A DNA stretch of 64,000 nucleotides from Candidatus Gastranaerophilales bacterium (GCA_944325635.1 CALVBD010000006.1:40194-104193), one strand, 5' to 3'. Positions 45,721-54,748 are shown, numbered from the stretch's first letter. Translations and numbers: made by a program. Notes: generated by a model from the sequence alone, not told the origin.

Positions 45721-45865
45721 GCTTCTCTCCAATTTATAATATTAAGGTAATTTTAACAGTAGAAATTTCTACAATTAAATTAAAATATTATTCTCCCTCT
45801 GTCAATAAAAATCGATACAAATACACCAAACAGAGTATATTTTAAAATGGCGGGTTTTAAAGTAT

Positions 45866-47746
45866 TTACCTTAAGGCTCTGAGCGCATTTAATACTGCCA
45901 ACAATGCAACACCGACATCTGCAAATACGGCTCCCCACATTGTGACAAAGCCACTTGCTCCTAAAATTAAAAACAATACCTTTATTCCGACAGCAAAAAT
46001 AATATTCTGTTTTACAATATTCATTGTTTTTCTTGCAATAGAAACAGCGTTAACAATTTTAGACGGCTTATCATCCATAATTACGACATCAGCAGCCTCT
46101 ATAGCCGCATCAGAGCCAAGTCCGCCCATAGCAATTCCGATATCTGCACGCGTTAGAACAGGCGCATCGTTTATACCATCGCCAACGAAGATAACACTCT
46201 TATTATGTTCTTTTGTTTCAATAAGTTCTTCGAGTTTTGTTACCTTGTCGGAAGGCAAAAGTTGCGAATATACACGATCCACGCCAAGCTTCTCAGCTGT
46301 GTATTCTGCGGCTGCTGCAGAATCTCCTGTCAGCATCTCCGTTGTAACACCGAGCTTTTTCAAACCTTTTATTGCATCTGCAGAATCTTCTTTCACTTCA
46401 TCGGAAATTATTATATATCCGAGATATTGGTTATTTTTAGCCGTATAAACTACTGTTCCGCCGCAATGTACTTTATCAGTCTCAATATTGAATTTGGACA
46501 TAAGCTTGTCATTGCCTGCAAGAATTACGTTACCGTCAACATCGGCTTTTACACCGCAGCCCGCAACTTCTTCAACATCTTTTATCAAATTAGAGTTTAT
46601 TTCTTTTCCGTAAGCGTTTTTTAATGAAATTGCAATCGGATGATTTGAATAGCTTTCGGCTTGCGCACACCACTTCAAAAGCTCTTCTGAACTTACACCA
46701 TCAACAGGGCAGATTGAGGTTACAGAAAATGTACCATAAGTCAGAGTTCCCGTTTTATCAAATACAACTGCCTCAGGTTTTGACAACGCTTCCAGATAAC
46801 AGCTTCCTTTTATTAAAATTCCGTGTCTTGAAGCACCGCCTATACCTGCAAAAAATGTAAGCGGTACAGATATTACAAGTGCGCATGGACAAGAAATTAC
46901 CAGAAAAGTTAAGGCTCTTGAAAGCCATAAGCTAAACTGCCCGCCTGAAATTATCGGAGGAACTATTGCCAGTACTACTGCACCCAAAACTACCGCAGGA
47001 GTATAATACCTTGCAAATTTTGTAATAAAATTTTCAGCCTTAGCCTTCTTAGAACTTGCATGTTCAACGAGTTCAAGAATTTTTGCAACTGTCGATTCGC
47101 CGAAAGTCTTAGTGACTTTGACCTTTATGACCCCGTTTGTATTAATAAAACCACTGATAGCATTATCACCAACAGACATTTCCCGCGGAACAGATTCCCC
47201 TGTTAAAGCTGATGTGTCAATAACAGCGTGTCCTTCCACAACAGTTCCGTCGAGCGGAATTTTCTCCCCCGCCCTAACGGTAATAATATCATTAATATTT
47301 ATTTCCTCAGGCGATTTTTTCACCAGTTTTCCATCTACTTCTATATTTGCATAATCAGGTCTGATATCCATTAATTCCGCAATTGAACCTTTTGATTTCT
47401 CGACGGCTTTATGCTGAAAATATTCTCCGACTTGATAAAGAACCATTACCATAACAGCCTCGGGATATTCTCCGATTGCAAAGGCACCAACGGTCGCAAG
47501 ACTCATTAAGAAGTTTTCGTCAAAAACTTCACCATTCAAGATATTCTTTATTGCACGAAATACAACATCGCCTCCCGCAATTAAATACGCAGCAAAAAAT
47601 ACAAAAGCTTTTACCCAGTCTGTAAAAAACAAAAATATTGCGCTTATTACTAATAATACAGCAACAAATACTCTCAACAAAGGCAAGCTTTGAGACCCAT
47701 GATTATGTTGATGATTATGTCCTTGACAATGTTCGCAATCGCACAT
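45866..47746 (-). CDS. Heavy-metal translocating P-type ATPase (Zn/Cd type)
   Basis: The 626-residue P1B-ATPase exports soft divalent metals, probably zinc or cadmium. The CPC motif is in helix 6 (VISCPCALVISVPLTFF). The phosphorylation site is FDKTGTLTYG, SNHPIA carries the HP motif, and VGDGINDAPVLTRADIGIAMG is the hinge. The TGES motif is ALTGESVPREMS. The N-terminus has no complete GMTCxxC domain, only a short Cys/His-rich tail (MCDCEHCQGHNHQHNHG). It is divergent from an ArsR/SmtB gene with shared operators, so metal-induced expression is likely. Confidence 0.95.
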   Translation of the reverse strand: MCDCEHCQGHNHQHNHGSQSLPLLRVFVAVLLVISAIFLFFTDWVKAFVFFAAYLIAGGDVVFRAIKNILNGEVFDENFLMSLATVGAFAIGEYPEAVMVMVLYQVGEYFQHKAVEKSKGSIAELMDIRPDYANIEVDGKLVKKSPEEININDIITVRAGEKIPLDGTVVEGHAVIDTSALTGESVPREMSVGDNAISGFINTNGVIKVKVTKTFGESTVAKILELVEHASSKKAKAENFITKFARYYTPAVVLGAVVLAIVPPIISGGQFSLWLSRALTFLVISCPCALVISVPLTFFAGIGGASRHGILIKGSCYLEALSKPEAVVFDKTGTLTYGTFSVTSICPVDGVSSEELLKWCAQAESYSNHPIAISLKNAYGKEINSNLIKDVEEVAGCGVKADVDGNVILAGNDKLMSKFNIETDKVHCGGTVVYTAKNNQYLGYIIISDEVKEDSADAIKGLKKLGVTTEMLTGDSAAAAEYTAEKLGVDRVYSQLLPSDKVTKLEELIETKEHNKSVIFVGDGINDAPVLTRADIGIAMGGLGSDAAIEAADVVIMDDKPSKIVNAVSIARKTMNIVKQNIIFAVGIKVLFLILGASGFVTMWGAVFADVGVALLAVLNALRALR

Positions 47747-47790
47747 AAATAAAGCCTTTCAAAATACTAATAAACTATATCATTATTATA

Positions 47791-47808
47791 ATTGAACAAC
47801 TGTTCAAT
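47791..47808. promoter_or_regulatory. ArsR/SmtB-type palindromic operator upstream of the P-type ATPase
   Basis: ATTGAACA-AC-TGTTCAAT is a perfect 8-2-8 inverted repeat 45 bases upstream of the ATPase start. It matches the TGAA...TTCA form of SmtB/CzrA/ZiaR operators. A second related site lies by the regulator gene. Confidence 0.75.
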
Positions 47809-47850
47809 TGTCAATCCTCTTTACCGGTTTATTTACATAAATTTATATAG

Positions 47851-47878
47851 TTGAACAACTATTCATTTATGTTATAAT
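47851..47878 (+). promoter_or_regulatory. Second TGAA-TTCA operator and -10 box of the ArsR/SmtB gene
   Basis: TTGAACAACTATTCA at 47851-47865 is an imperfect copy of the operator at 47791. A TATAAT follows at 47873-47878, 20 bases before the regulator ATG, so the operator covers the promoter. This fits autorepression. Confidence 0.65.
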
Positions 47879-47898
47879 AATATTAGGAGTAATTGCTG

Positions 47899-48198
47899 AT
47901 GGAAAATATTAAGATGCCTGAAAGTGAAACTTTAAATGAGCTTTCCGATTTTTTTAAAATTATGGGAGACGGAACAAGGCTTAAACTTTTATGGGCGCTG
48001 GAAACAGGAGAGCTCTGCGTCGGCGATTTGGCAGCTCTTTTGAATATGACTAAATCCGCGGTATCTCATCAATTGAAAGTCCTGAAAATTGCAAAATTAG
48101 TACGCAACAGAAAATGCGGAAAAAATGTTTATTATGCACTCAATGACCATCATGTTAAATTAATCCTTGAAAAAGCACTCGAGCATATATGCGAATAA
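47899..48198 (+). CDS. ArsR/SmtB-family metal-responsive repressor
   Basis: The ~99-residue protein is a winged-helix repressor: LSDFFKIMGDGTRLKLLWALETGELCVGDLAALLNMTKSAVSHQLKVLKIAKLVRNRKCGKNVYYALNDHHVKLILEKALEHICE. The C-terminal helix keeps the alpha-5 metal site pattern (D-x-H ... H-x-x-E in DHHVKLILEKALEHICE), which in SmtB/CzrA senses zinc. The ELCVGDL segment lacks the second Cys of ArsR/CadC. ATG at 47899 follows AGGAG at nine bases. It is divergent from the ATPase gene and should repress it until metal binds. Confidence 0.93.
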   Translation: MENIKMPESETLNELSDFFKIMGDGTRLKLLWALETGELCVGDLAALLNMTKSAVSHQLKVLKIAKLVRNRKCGKNVYYALNDHHVKLILEKALEHICE

Positions 48199-49764
48199 TT
48201 ATTCACCTATTAGAGCCCTTGCACTTCTGCGGGCTTCTGCTTCATCAAATGTGACAGCTTCATTTTTGACTAGTTTACGGACACCAAGTCTCAGGACCGA
48301 AGCCGCAAGCTGACGATTATTGAAAATAATAACAGGTTCAATTTTTCTGCTTTTGAGAGTCAGTATTAAATCTTCCAGCGCAAACACTGCTGAAATGTCC
48401 ATTGTTTTAATATTTTTACAGTCAATAATTACGCATTTATTTTCCATAACCTCATCAATATTGCGCATAAGACTTGATGCTGAACCAAAGAAAAAGACTC
48501 CGTTGATATGAATTGTCATAATCTTTGAACTTATGTCTTTATCAAAAGTATTATCCTGAAAATTAACCTCAAATTGTTTTGCAATATTCACAGCAAACAA
48601 AATTGATGAAAGAACTACACCTATACCGACAGCAAGAATTAAATCATCAAATACCGTCACAAGAAAAACAAGGCACATAACGATTAAGTCGTGTTTCGGC
48701 GCGGCTTTTATAACTTTAATAAATTTATAATCAATTATACTGACGCCGACTTTTATCAAAATTGCAGCAAGTACAGCAAGCGGAATTTTAGATGCAACAG
48801 GGGCAAGAAAAAGAACAACTCCGACAAGAAATAATGAATGAACGACTCCGGAGAATCTTGTTGTACCTCCGGATTTTATATTCACAACCGTACGCATCGT
48901 GGCGCCGGCACTAGCAACACCGCCAAACAATCCGGCGACAAGATTCCCGATACCCTGACCGATTAATTCTTTATTAGAATTGTGTTTTGTTTTTGTGAGA
49001 GAATCTGCAACAAGAGAGGTTAAAAGCGAATCAATAGATCCTAAAACCGCAAGTGTAAGCGCAAGTGTTACAATGGTTTCAGCATCTTTCAAATTGAACT
49101 GCGGCGCTATAAATTGCGGAAAAGATGTCGGAATTTCTCCTATTGTTTTTACATCAAGATTAAAAATCACAGCAGCACCTGTACCTAAAATTAAGGCTAT
49201 CAACGGTGCCGGTATAACTTTTGTAATCTTTTGAGGCAAAAAGAATACAATCATTAACGTAAACAAACCAAGTAATGCTGCAGAAGGATTAATAAGATTG
49301 ATTGATTTTAGTAAATGTATAAATCCGGCTACAGGCGTTCCGTTAAAGTCAATGCCTAAAAGAGAGTTCATCTGCAATAAAATAATTATTGCGCCAATTC
49401 CGCTCATAAACCCTGAAATAACGGGATATGGAATAAAATTCACAAATTTTCCGACTTTCGCTAAACCGAAAAGTATCTGAAAGAGCCCTGCCAGAAAAAT
49501 CGCAGTAAATATAATATGCAAATTATCTCCATGCAATGCTGCAATAGATGCAACAACCACAGCCATAGGTCCTGTCGGACCAGAAATCTGCGTCGGAGTT
49601 CCGCCAAAAACGGCAGCGAAAAATCCTACAATTATAGCGCCGTAAAGGCCAGCTGTAGCACCCAGCCCACTAGCAACACCAAGAGCTATTGCTAATGGCA
49701 ATGCAATAATACCTGCGGTTATACCGCCAAGGATATCGCCTTTAAGGTTTGTTAAATTTTTCAT
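48199..49764 (-). CDS. SulP-family anion transporter with STAS domain
   Basis: SulP carriers move sulfate, bicarbonate or other anions with Na+ or H+. The protein begins GDILGGITAGIIALPLAIALGVASGLGATAGLYGAIIVGFFAAVFGGTPTQISGPTGPMAVVVASI, the family signature. It has a further ~10 membrane segments and a C-terminal STAS domain (~400-510; CVIIDCKNIKTMDISAVFALEDLI). About 521 residues from ATG 49764; a TTG at 49800 is an alternative start overlapping the upstream gene. The substrate is not determinable. It converges with the ArsR/SmtB gene with no gap. Confidence 0.93.
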   Translation of the reverse strand: MKNLTNLKGDILGGITAGIIALPLAIALGVASGLGATAGLYGAIIVGFFAAVFGGTPTQISGPTGPMAVVVASIAALHGDNLHIIFTAIFLAGLFQILFGLAKVGKFVNFIPYPVISGFMSGIGAIIILLQMNSLLGIDFNGTPVAGFIHLLKSINLINPSAALLGLFTLMIVFFLPQKITKVIPAPLIALILGTGAAVIFNLDVKTIGEIPTSFPQFIAPQFNLKDAETIVTLALTLAVLGSIDSLLTSLVADSLTKTKHNSNKELIGQGIGNLVAGLFGGVASAGATMRTVVNIKSGGTTRFSGVVHSLFLVGVVLFLAPVASKIPLAVLAAILIKVGVSIIDYKFIKVIKAAPKHDLIVMCLVFLVTVFDDLILAVGIGVVLSSILFAVNIAKQFEVNFQDNTFDKDISSKIMTIHINGVFFFGSASSLMRNIDEVMENKCVIIDCKNIKTMDISAVFALEDLILTLKSRKIEPVIIFNNRQLAASVLRLGVRKLVKNEAVTFDEAEARRSARALIGE

Positions 49765-49783
49765 AAATTCTTTTATATCAGAA

Positions 49784-50158
49784 TTATGAAATTTTAGCAA
49801 GCCTGCCGGACTTAGCCATTTGTCGGGTTATCCATTCCATAATAATATCAACAAGATAAGATTGTTCGTCAGCTGTAAGTTGTCTTCCTTTAGTAAATCC
49901 GTGCCATTTACTAATGCACCCGCGGCAGCAGCAAGCCGTTGCATGCTGAGCTACAAAAACCGGATGATTTTTCATAGGTGTTTGTTTTCCGTCATTTTTT
50001 ATAACAGCAGGCGCAATCCGTTTTGCAATAAAATCCTCCGCGTGGCGTCTTATTGTATCAAGCCCTTTTTCTTCTATATAAGCCGTATCTTTATCGGAAA
50101 GCTTAAATTTGCTTCTGAATTCGGATTTTGCAAGTCTTTCAAATATATCATTTGACAT
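49784..50158 (-). CDS. DUF4186-family protein
   Basis: About 124 residues, matching the small DUF4186 family: FRSKFKLSDKDTAYIEEKGLDTIRRHAEDFIAKRIAPAVIKNDGKQTPMKNHPVFVAQHATACCCRGCISKWHGFTKGRQLT. It has conserved His and Cys residues (HATACCCRGC) that may bind metal. Function in the family is unknown. ATG at 50158 follows GGAG at seven bases; an upstream TTG in frame overlaps that site. It ends 20 bases before the SulP ATG, so the two are probably cotranscribed. Confidence 0.85.
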   Translation of the reverse strand: MSNDIFERLAKSEFRSKFKLSDKDTAYIEEKGLDTIRRHAEDFIAKRIAPAVIKNDGKQTPMKNHPVFVAQHATACCCRGCISKWHGFTKGRQLTADEQSYLVDIIMEWITRQMAKSGRLAKIS

Positions 50159-50248
50159 AAATTTCTCCAACTACATTTTATAACTAAAAATCTATTTTTG
50201 TAGTAATATATGTTTATTAAAAATTTATGGAATTAGAGGGTTAAAGAA

Positions 50249-50920
50249 ATGTTAGAAAAGATTAGAAATTTTACAGCGTCACATCTGGATTTTAAGGTTT
50301 ATCCCGTAACATGGATTGCAATAGTTAATGCGCTTTTAATTATTCCTTGCATATTATATTTGCCTGAAAAATTTGGTTACGAAAACGGATTATTGGAAAA
50401 TATTCAGCTTGTGGCGTTACTAATCGGTTTTATACTTTGTCTTGCATACCCGAAATTTAATAAACCTGAAAGTACTGATGATGCAGATTCTTTGCATACT
50501 TCAATGGTGAATTTTTTCCGTTTTGCGGCTCTTGTTATTGTAATATTATTTTTAAGAGAAATAAATTGCGGAAGAACTATATTCTTCCCTGTGCCAGGCG
50601 AAGTAAATACATTTTATGGTTGGAAAGATATAAAATACGGATGGCTTGCTCACCCTCTTTACGGACTTTATATGGCTTATGTTGCATTTTATTTCTTAAT
50701 TAATAAATTATTTATAACTCTCTGGAAAATAGTAAAAAATATAAAATTCCCTGTATGGAATGTCATTTTAATGATTGTCGGTATGATATGGGGAACACTT
50801 GCAGAAGAAGTTTATCATAATATGGTTATGGAAGAAATTACAGAATTACTATTCTATGTATCTCTAACAGGTATTATTTACCTTTATGCTTATCATAAAA
50901 ATTTCCGATTGGAAAAGTAA
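50249..50920 (+). CDS. Polytopic membrane protein, unknown function
   Basis: The 223-residue protein has about six membrane helices (VTWIAIVNALLIIPCILYL, IQLVALLIGFILCLAY, FFRFAALVIVILFL, WLAHPLYGLYMAYVAFYFLI, VWNVILMIVGMIWGTL, ELLFYVSLTGIIYLYAY). Conserved-looking polar motifs sit at helix ends: LREINCGRTIF after helix 3, and WGTLAEEVYHNMVMEE after helix 5. The two Glu-rich motifs could form a metal site, but I do not recognise the family. It is followed 15 bases later by a secreted protein gene in the same direction. Confidence 0.78.
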   Translation: MLEKIRNFTASHLDFKVYPVTWIAIVNALLIIPCILYLPEKFGYENGLLENIQLVALLIGFILCLAYPKFNKPESTDDADSLHTSMVNFFRFAALVIVILFLREINCGRTIFFPVPGEVNTFYGWKDIKYGWLAHPLYGLYMAYVAFYFLINKLFITLWKIVKNIKFPVWNVILMIVGMIWGTLAEEVYHNMVMEEITELLFYVSLTGIIYLYAYHKNFRLEK

Positions 50921-50935
50921 TCACATAAGGAGCAA

Positions 50936-51586
50936 TTGATGAAAAAAATTACGGTTTTACTTGCCTTACTGTTGTTTGCAAACAGCGCATTTGCTTATAA
51001 TTACTCAAACACAATAAAAAATTCCGTTAAGGTTAATCAAAAGGTAAACTACAATCCGCTAACGGCAAAATGGAAACGTAATGTAAATCCGGATAATATA
51101 AACTTTGTCAAACATATAACAGTTGGAACCGGGAGTTTTTCGGAATATGTATCAGATAGTCATTACTATGATACGAATACAACCTACGAATTTTTCGACG
51201 GTGACAAACTTATCGGACACAATATGCATCTTTTAAAATTCTTTGAACTTGGTTTTGATAACAAAATTACCAGAAAAGAATTAAAGGCTGATGAATTAAA
51301 GGCTCTTTTTCCTGATGTCGAAATTATTTACGTTTCAAAATTTAAAAACAACAAAATTGTACTCAAAAAGCCAAGAAATAAAACTCGTACATATCTGCTT
51401 GTAAATGATACAGACAGAGACTTTTATAAATATTCCTTTGAAAATTCCAACCAAAAACCGGAACTGATTAAGGGTATTTTTGAGGTAAAAGAACCTGAAA
51501 CTCTAATTTATTCCCACTTCGGAAGCAGAGATGATCTTTTCCCTATCTTAAAAATTAAAGTTAAAAACAGTATTTTTGCTAAATAG
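50936..51586 (+). CDS. Secreted hypothetical protein
   Basis: The 216-residue protein has a clear Sec signal peptide (KKITVLLALLLFANSAFAY). A mixed alpha/beta domain with many Lys, Asn and Tyr follows (TYEFFDGDKLIGHNMHLLKFFELGF, TRTYLLVNDTDRDFYKYSF, KGIFEVKEPETLIYSHFGSRDD). No family is recognised and there is no lipobox. The ATG is preceded by AAGGAG. It is likely cotranscribed with the membrane protein upstream. Confidence 0.75.
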   Translation: MMKKITVLLALLLFANSAFAYNYSNTIKNSVKVNQKVNYNPLTAKWKRNVNPDNINFVKHITVGTGSFSEYVSDSHYYDTNTTYEFFDGDKLIGHNMHLLKFFELGFDNKITRKELKADELKALFPDVEIIYVSKFKNNKIVLKKPRNKTRTYLLVNDTDRDFYKYSFENSNQKPELIKGIFEVKEPETLIYSHFGSRDDLFPILKIKVKNSIFAK

Positions 51587-51652
51587 ATCTAATCTAGTGT
51601 CACGGCTCAAAAGTTTAGCTCATGACCCTTATCGCGAATTTTTCTCAAACAA

Positions 51653-52351
51653 TTAGTAGGATAATCTTGCATTTTTTATCTGATTTTGCAAAATCTGTTT
51701 TAATTCTGTTAGTTCCTCTTTATCCATCTTTCCAACATTTGTCTGCCGTCCATAATTATCAATAACAATATTTCCGTTTGCATCCATATCATAATCGTAT
51801 TTGATAGGATTACGATTTTTTTCGGTATCATCAAATGTAATTTTTTTTATGTTGCCGTTCTTGTCAAGATTAACCGACATCAAAGGATGCTTGAAAGAAC
51901 GGTAACCGGTTTCTTCATTATAATAATTGTTGTAAACATGATACAAATTTAAAAATCTCGGGTAAGCCTGTTCGGTAAATACCGTGTTATCGTTAATCAA
52001 TGTCTCTTTTAAATTTTGAATACTTATTTCAGCCGCAGTCCGCGGTTCAGAATTATCCTTGCCAACAGATTTAAGTGCCTGACTTGCAGAAGTATCGGGC
52101 ATATAAATCTTATCGGAAACTTTCAAACTATTCATTTTTTCAACAGTTTCCAAATTGTTCAGCTTCGCTATCAATAGCATATAATTGCTGATTTCCTGAT
52201 TTGTAGCATCCTTTTTATTCAAAGCCTTCTTTGCAAGATTCCATAAATTGTCGCCTTTTTGCATAGTATGAATATTACCGCGTTTTACATCAGGAAGATT
52301 TTTCATAACGTAATTAATATACGCTTGTTCAGAAGAAACCTTGTCAACCAT
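51653..52351 (-). CDS. LysM-domain protein
   Basis: The 232-residue protein has a LysM fold at about 19-70: IHTMQKGDNLWNLAKKALNKKDATNQEISNYMLLIAKLNNLETVEKMNSLKVSDKIYMP. LysM domains bind peptidoglycan or chitin glycans. The rest (~90-232) is a hydrophilic domain with DTEKNRNPIKYDYDMDANGNIVIDNYGR, which is Tyr/Asp rich. No signal peptide is visible at the N-terminus (MVDKVSSEQAYINYVMKNLP), which is odd for a LysM protein. Role unknown. Confidence 0.8.
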   Translation of the reverse strand: MVDKVSSEQAYINYVMKNLPDVKRGNIHTMQKGDNLWNLAKKALNKKDATNQEISNYMLLIAKLNNLETVEKMNSLKVSDKIYMPDTSASQALKSVGKDNSEPRTAAEISIQNLKETLINDNTVFTEQAYPRFLNLYHVYNNYYNEETGYRSFKHPLMSVNLDKNGNIKKITFDDTEKNRNPIKYDYDMDANGNIVIDNYGRQTNVGKMDKEELTELKQILQNQIKNARLSY

Positions 52352-52444
52352 TTTTAACCCCTTATAATATTTCCCCGTATATTAATATAAAAACATGCAG
52401 CTTAAAAAAATTGCCTTAACTAACTATAAAGGTATAATAATAAT

Positions 52445-52894
52445 ATGTCTAAATACATTTTACTTTTTGTTTGTTTAATAACATTGACCAATAATATAGT
52501 TTGCGCAGCACCGCAGGCAAACGGTTTTAGCGGGAAATTCATCAAAAAATTTAAAACCTGTGAAGTATACTCCGAACCTTTTACCTTTAATATGTATGGA
52601 ACAGTTTTTCACGATTATAAACAAATAATGGGCTGGAACGGAAATTATTGCGGATATAAGCAGATTACCGGCACTGCAAACGGTCAATTGGTTGTAACAT
52701 GTAATTTTTCAAGAGAAAATGTTAAAACTCTGTATAACGCACTGCTTTTAAAACCTGACAAATACGGAAAAGAAAATCCTACCGAAAAAATCTGGAGACA
52801 ATATATGCACAATCCCCAGATTTGCAAATTTGTACGCTCAGAATATTACAGCAAAGGGTTTCAAGTAGACGAAAAGTATCTGCCGGATTTTTAA
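52445..52894 (+). CDS. Small secreted hypothetical protein
   Basis: The 149-residue protein has a Sec signal peptide (KYILLFVCLITLTNNIVCAAP). A small domain with four Cys follows (KTCEVYSEPF, GNYCGYKQITGTANGQLVVTCNFS, PQICKFVRSE), consistent with periplasmic disulfides. I recognise no family. It stands between a LysM gene on the other strand and a small ORF downstream. Confidence 0.72.
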   Translation: MSKYILLFVCLITLTNNIVCAAPQANGFSGKFIKKFKTCEVYSEPFTFNMYGTVFHDYKQIMGWNGNYCGYKQITGTANGQLVVTCNFSRENVKTLYNALLLKPDKYGKENPTEKIWRQYMHNPQICKFVRSEYYSKGFQVDEKYLPDF

Positions 52895-52983
52895 AGTTTT
52901 GTAAAACTTTATCGGTTTTTATTAAAGTTAAAAACAAATATTCCGTATTTTACAATGAGAAGGTAATATGGAGTATTAAAATT

Positions 52984-53157
52984 ATGTACAATTATGAAGA
53001 ATTAAAACAGTCAATAGACAGCAAAAGAGAAGAAGATTTCAAAGCTTTAAAGGCTGAAATCAGCGGGCTTGAAAGTTTTTTTGAAAAATGCTTTAAAGTT
53101 TTTTTTGAAAGTTCCGCCGCAAAATCAGAGCGGGATTTTAACGTAACCTCACTATAA
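52984..53157 (+). CDS. Small helical protein of 57 residues
   Basis: ATG at 52984 opens MYNYEELKQSIDSKREEDFKALKAEISGLESFFEKCFKVFFESSAAKSERDFNVTSL. GGAG lies ten bases upstream. The peptide is charged and almost entirely helical, with no signal or membrane segment. A longer reading of the same frame from 52822 overlaps the gene upstream and is unlikely. A terminator follows within a few bases, supporting a real transcript end. Function unknown. Confidence 0.55.
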   Translation: MYNYEELKQSIDSKREEDFKALKAEISGLESFFEKCFKVFFESSAAKSERDFNVTSL

Positions 53158-53160
53158 ATA

Positions 53161-53189
53161 AAAAAGACGGTTTTTACACCGTCTTTTTT
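53161..53189. terminator. Bidirectional intrinsic terminator
   Basis: AAAAAGACGG-TTTTTACA-CCGTCTTTTT forms a hairpin between the plus-strand small ORF and the minus-strand five-gene VWA/TonB-like operon, serving both. Confidence 0.85.
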
Positions 53190-53813
53190 TTATCTTAATT
53201 TTATTTTAATGACACCATTTTCGGTAAAGACATCTGCTGTAAACTGAATACCCGCATAGCCATTCGGAGGAGCATCAACTTTTGATGTTTTTCTCATCAT
53301 CTTAATAACCGTATTATTAAAAAGGTTTCCGCCAGTTTCTTTAATCAATCGGCGATTTGTAAGTTTTCCGTTTTTATTTATCCTAAATTCAATTCTGCAT
53401 CGTCCTTCTTCAATGACATCAATATTCTCAAGATTGCTGTATAAAGCTTTTTGAAGTTCTGATTTATACACAGAAACAGGATTGTGAGTCTCCATTACGG
53501 TATCAGGCAAAGCATCATTCCAGATATCATCAATTTGAGGAATATTTTTCACTTCATTTTGGATTTCCTGCTTTGGCTTTTCTGAAGGTGTTATAGTTTT
53601 CTGAGGATTTAATCCAAACCATATCCACCCGGAAGCAGCCAGACACGCAGCAAATATTGCACCTGACAGTATTTGCTGCGGAGTTACGGTTAATTTAGGC
53701 TGTAATGATGATAAAGTCTCACTTTCTGAAACTTCTTCAAACATATCGTTTCCGCAATCACAATATTCGACACTTCTGCTATGCAATTTTTTACATACAG
53801 TACATCTAAACAC
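53190..53813 (-). CDS. Zinc-ribbon membrane protein with TonB-like C-terminal domain
   Basis: The 207-residue protein has an N-terminal zinc ribbon (CTVCKKLHSRSVEYCDCG, residues 4-21) and one membrane helix (ILSGAIFAACLAASGWIWFG, ~47-66). A linker leads to a C-terminal TonB-like domain (~110-207) with LENIDVIEEGRCRIEFRINKNGKLTNRRLIKETGGNLFNNTVIKMM and the terminal beta strand TADVFTENGVIKIKLR. The start is GTG at 53813; no ribosome site is evident and a stop codon lies just upstream in frame. The ribbon faces the cytoplasm and the TonB-like end the periplasm. Last gene of the VWA operon. Confidence 0.72.
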   Translation of the reverse strand: MFRCTVCKKLHSRSVEYCDCGNDMFEEVSESETLSSLQPKLTVTPQQILSGAIFAACLAASGWIWFGLNPQKTITPSEKPKQEIQNEVKNIPQIDDIWNDALPDTVMETHNPVSVYKSELQKALYSNLENIDVIEEGRCRIEFRINKNGKLTNRRLIKETGGNLFNNTVIKMMRKTSKVDAPPNGYAGIQFTADVFTENGVIKIKLR

Positions 53814-53868
53814 AAACTAAATTTTATTATTTACAAACCTAAATTAAATCCTTCTTTCAAATGAATTA

Positions 53869-54003
53869 TTATTTAACAAATTTCTGGATTTGCAGCACCA
53901 TAGTTTTATTGATAGCAGGTTTGATAAATGCTACAGAAACCGTTATTAAACAAAGAGCAGTTATAATAAAAATTATATAAATTTTCAAAGAGTTTTTATT
54001 CAT
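53869..54003 (-). CDS. Small membrane protein of 44 residues
   Basis: ATG at 54003 opens MNKNSLKIYIIFIITALCLITVSVAFIKPAINKTMVLQIQKFVK, a single membrane helix with a short basic tail. Its start overlaps the last codons of the TonB-like gene upstream (the stop at 53996-53998 lies inside it), so translation is coupled. It is too short for standard gene calls. The context, between two TonB-like genes of one operon, suggests a small accessory subunit. Confidence 0.55.
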   Translation of the reverse strand: MNKNSLKIYIIFIITALCLITVSVAFIKPAINKTMVLQIQKFVK

Positions 54004-54748
54004 AGACATTTATCCTCTCTAAATCATTAAAATCATCGGGATTTGCAAGACTTGTCTCGGTACCTATAGCAAACATACCTCTGACAGATGTACTATTTCT
54101 CGCCGACCCTTTAGGAAATTCCAGCATTTGAGTATATTCAAGTTTTTTTATGGCAGGGATTAACTTTTCTCCAACCTGAGATGAGTACAAAGGATTTGTA
54201 CAAAAACCTTTCACGTTAGAAATATGCCTGAACTTATCGACTTTAAATGAAAAATAGAAACCCGTACCTATTGGAGCATCCACATTTGATGAAATCATAA
54301 CTTCATTCATAATATCGCTTCTCCATTTGTTCCAGGCTATAAGTTCTTCATGTTTTGTTAATTTTTCGTCTGAAACTTCTTCCTGCATTTCGTTCATAAG
54401 CTGAGAAAGCGGTTCCTGTAATTCTAAAGGAAGTTGAGAAACAATATCCTCCTGAGGATTTGTATCATTAACTACCTGTTTTTCTTGAGGCATATCAATT
54501 TCAGGCTGTATAACTTTTTTTTGCTCTGTAAGAAAGACTGATGGTTCTATATTTACGTGGCGTGACACGCTATTTGGTTTTTGCGAAATTGTTTTTATCT
54601 GCTGCTGTGATAATTTTTCGGTATATCTTTCAAGCTTAAAGTCAGCGCCGGTAATCACAAAAGTTTTATGCAGCTTTGGAGAAGTTATACCTACGACTAC
54701 AGTTAAAAGAACTATTGCAAGTATTACAAATATTTTTAACAATTTCAT
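53996..54748 (-). CDS. Membrane-anchored TonB-like protein
   Basis: The 250-residue protein has an N-terminal membrane helix (LLKIFVILAIVLLTVVVGI). A Pro/Gln/Glu-rich periplasmic linker (~30-130) leads to a C-terminal domain resembling TonB (WNKWRSDIMNEVMISSNVDAPIGTGFYFSFKVDKFRHISNVKGFCTNPLYSSQVGEKLIPAIKKL). It lacks the ExbBD partners in this window. It follows the FHA-like membrane gene by two bases. TonB-like is a structural inference from pattern, not a strong match. Confidence 0.62.
   Translation of the reverse strand: MKLLKIFVILAIVLLTVVVGITSPKLHKTFVITGADFKLERYTEKLSQQQIKTISQKPNSVSRHVNIEPSVFLTEQKKVIQPEIDMPQEKQVVNDTNPQEDIVSQLPLELQEPLSQLMNEMQEEVSDEKLTKHEELIAWNKWRSDIMNEVMISSNVDAPIGTGFYFSFKVDKFRHISNVKGFCTNPLYSSQVGEKLIPAIKKLEYTQMLEFPKGSARNSTSVRGMFAIGTETSLANPDDFNDLERINVYE

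Noticed and set aside
46205..46624. 139-codon plus-strand ORF inside the P-type ATPase gene
   Set aside because: It lies opposite the highly conserved ATPase core and has no ribosome site or coding-like composition.
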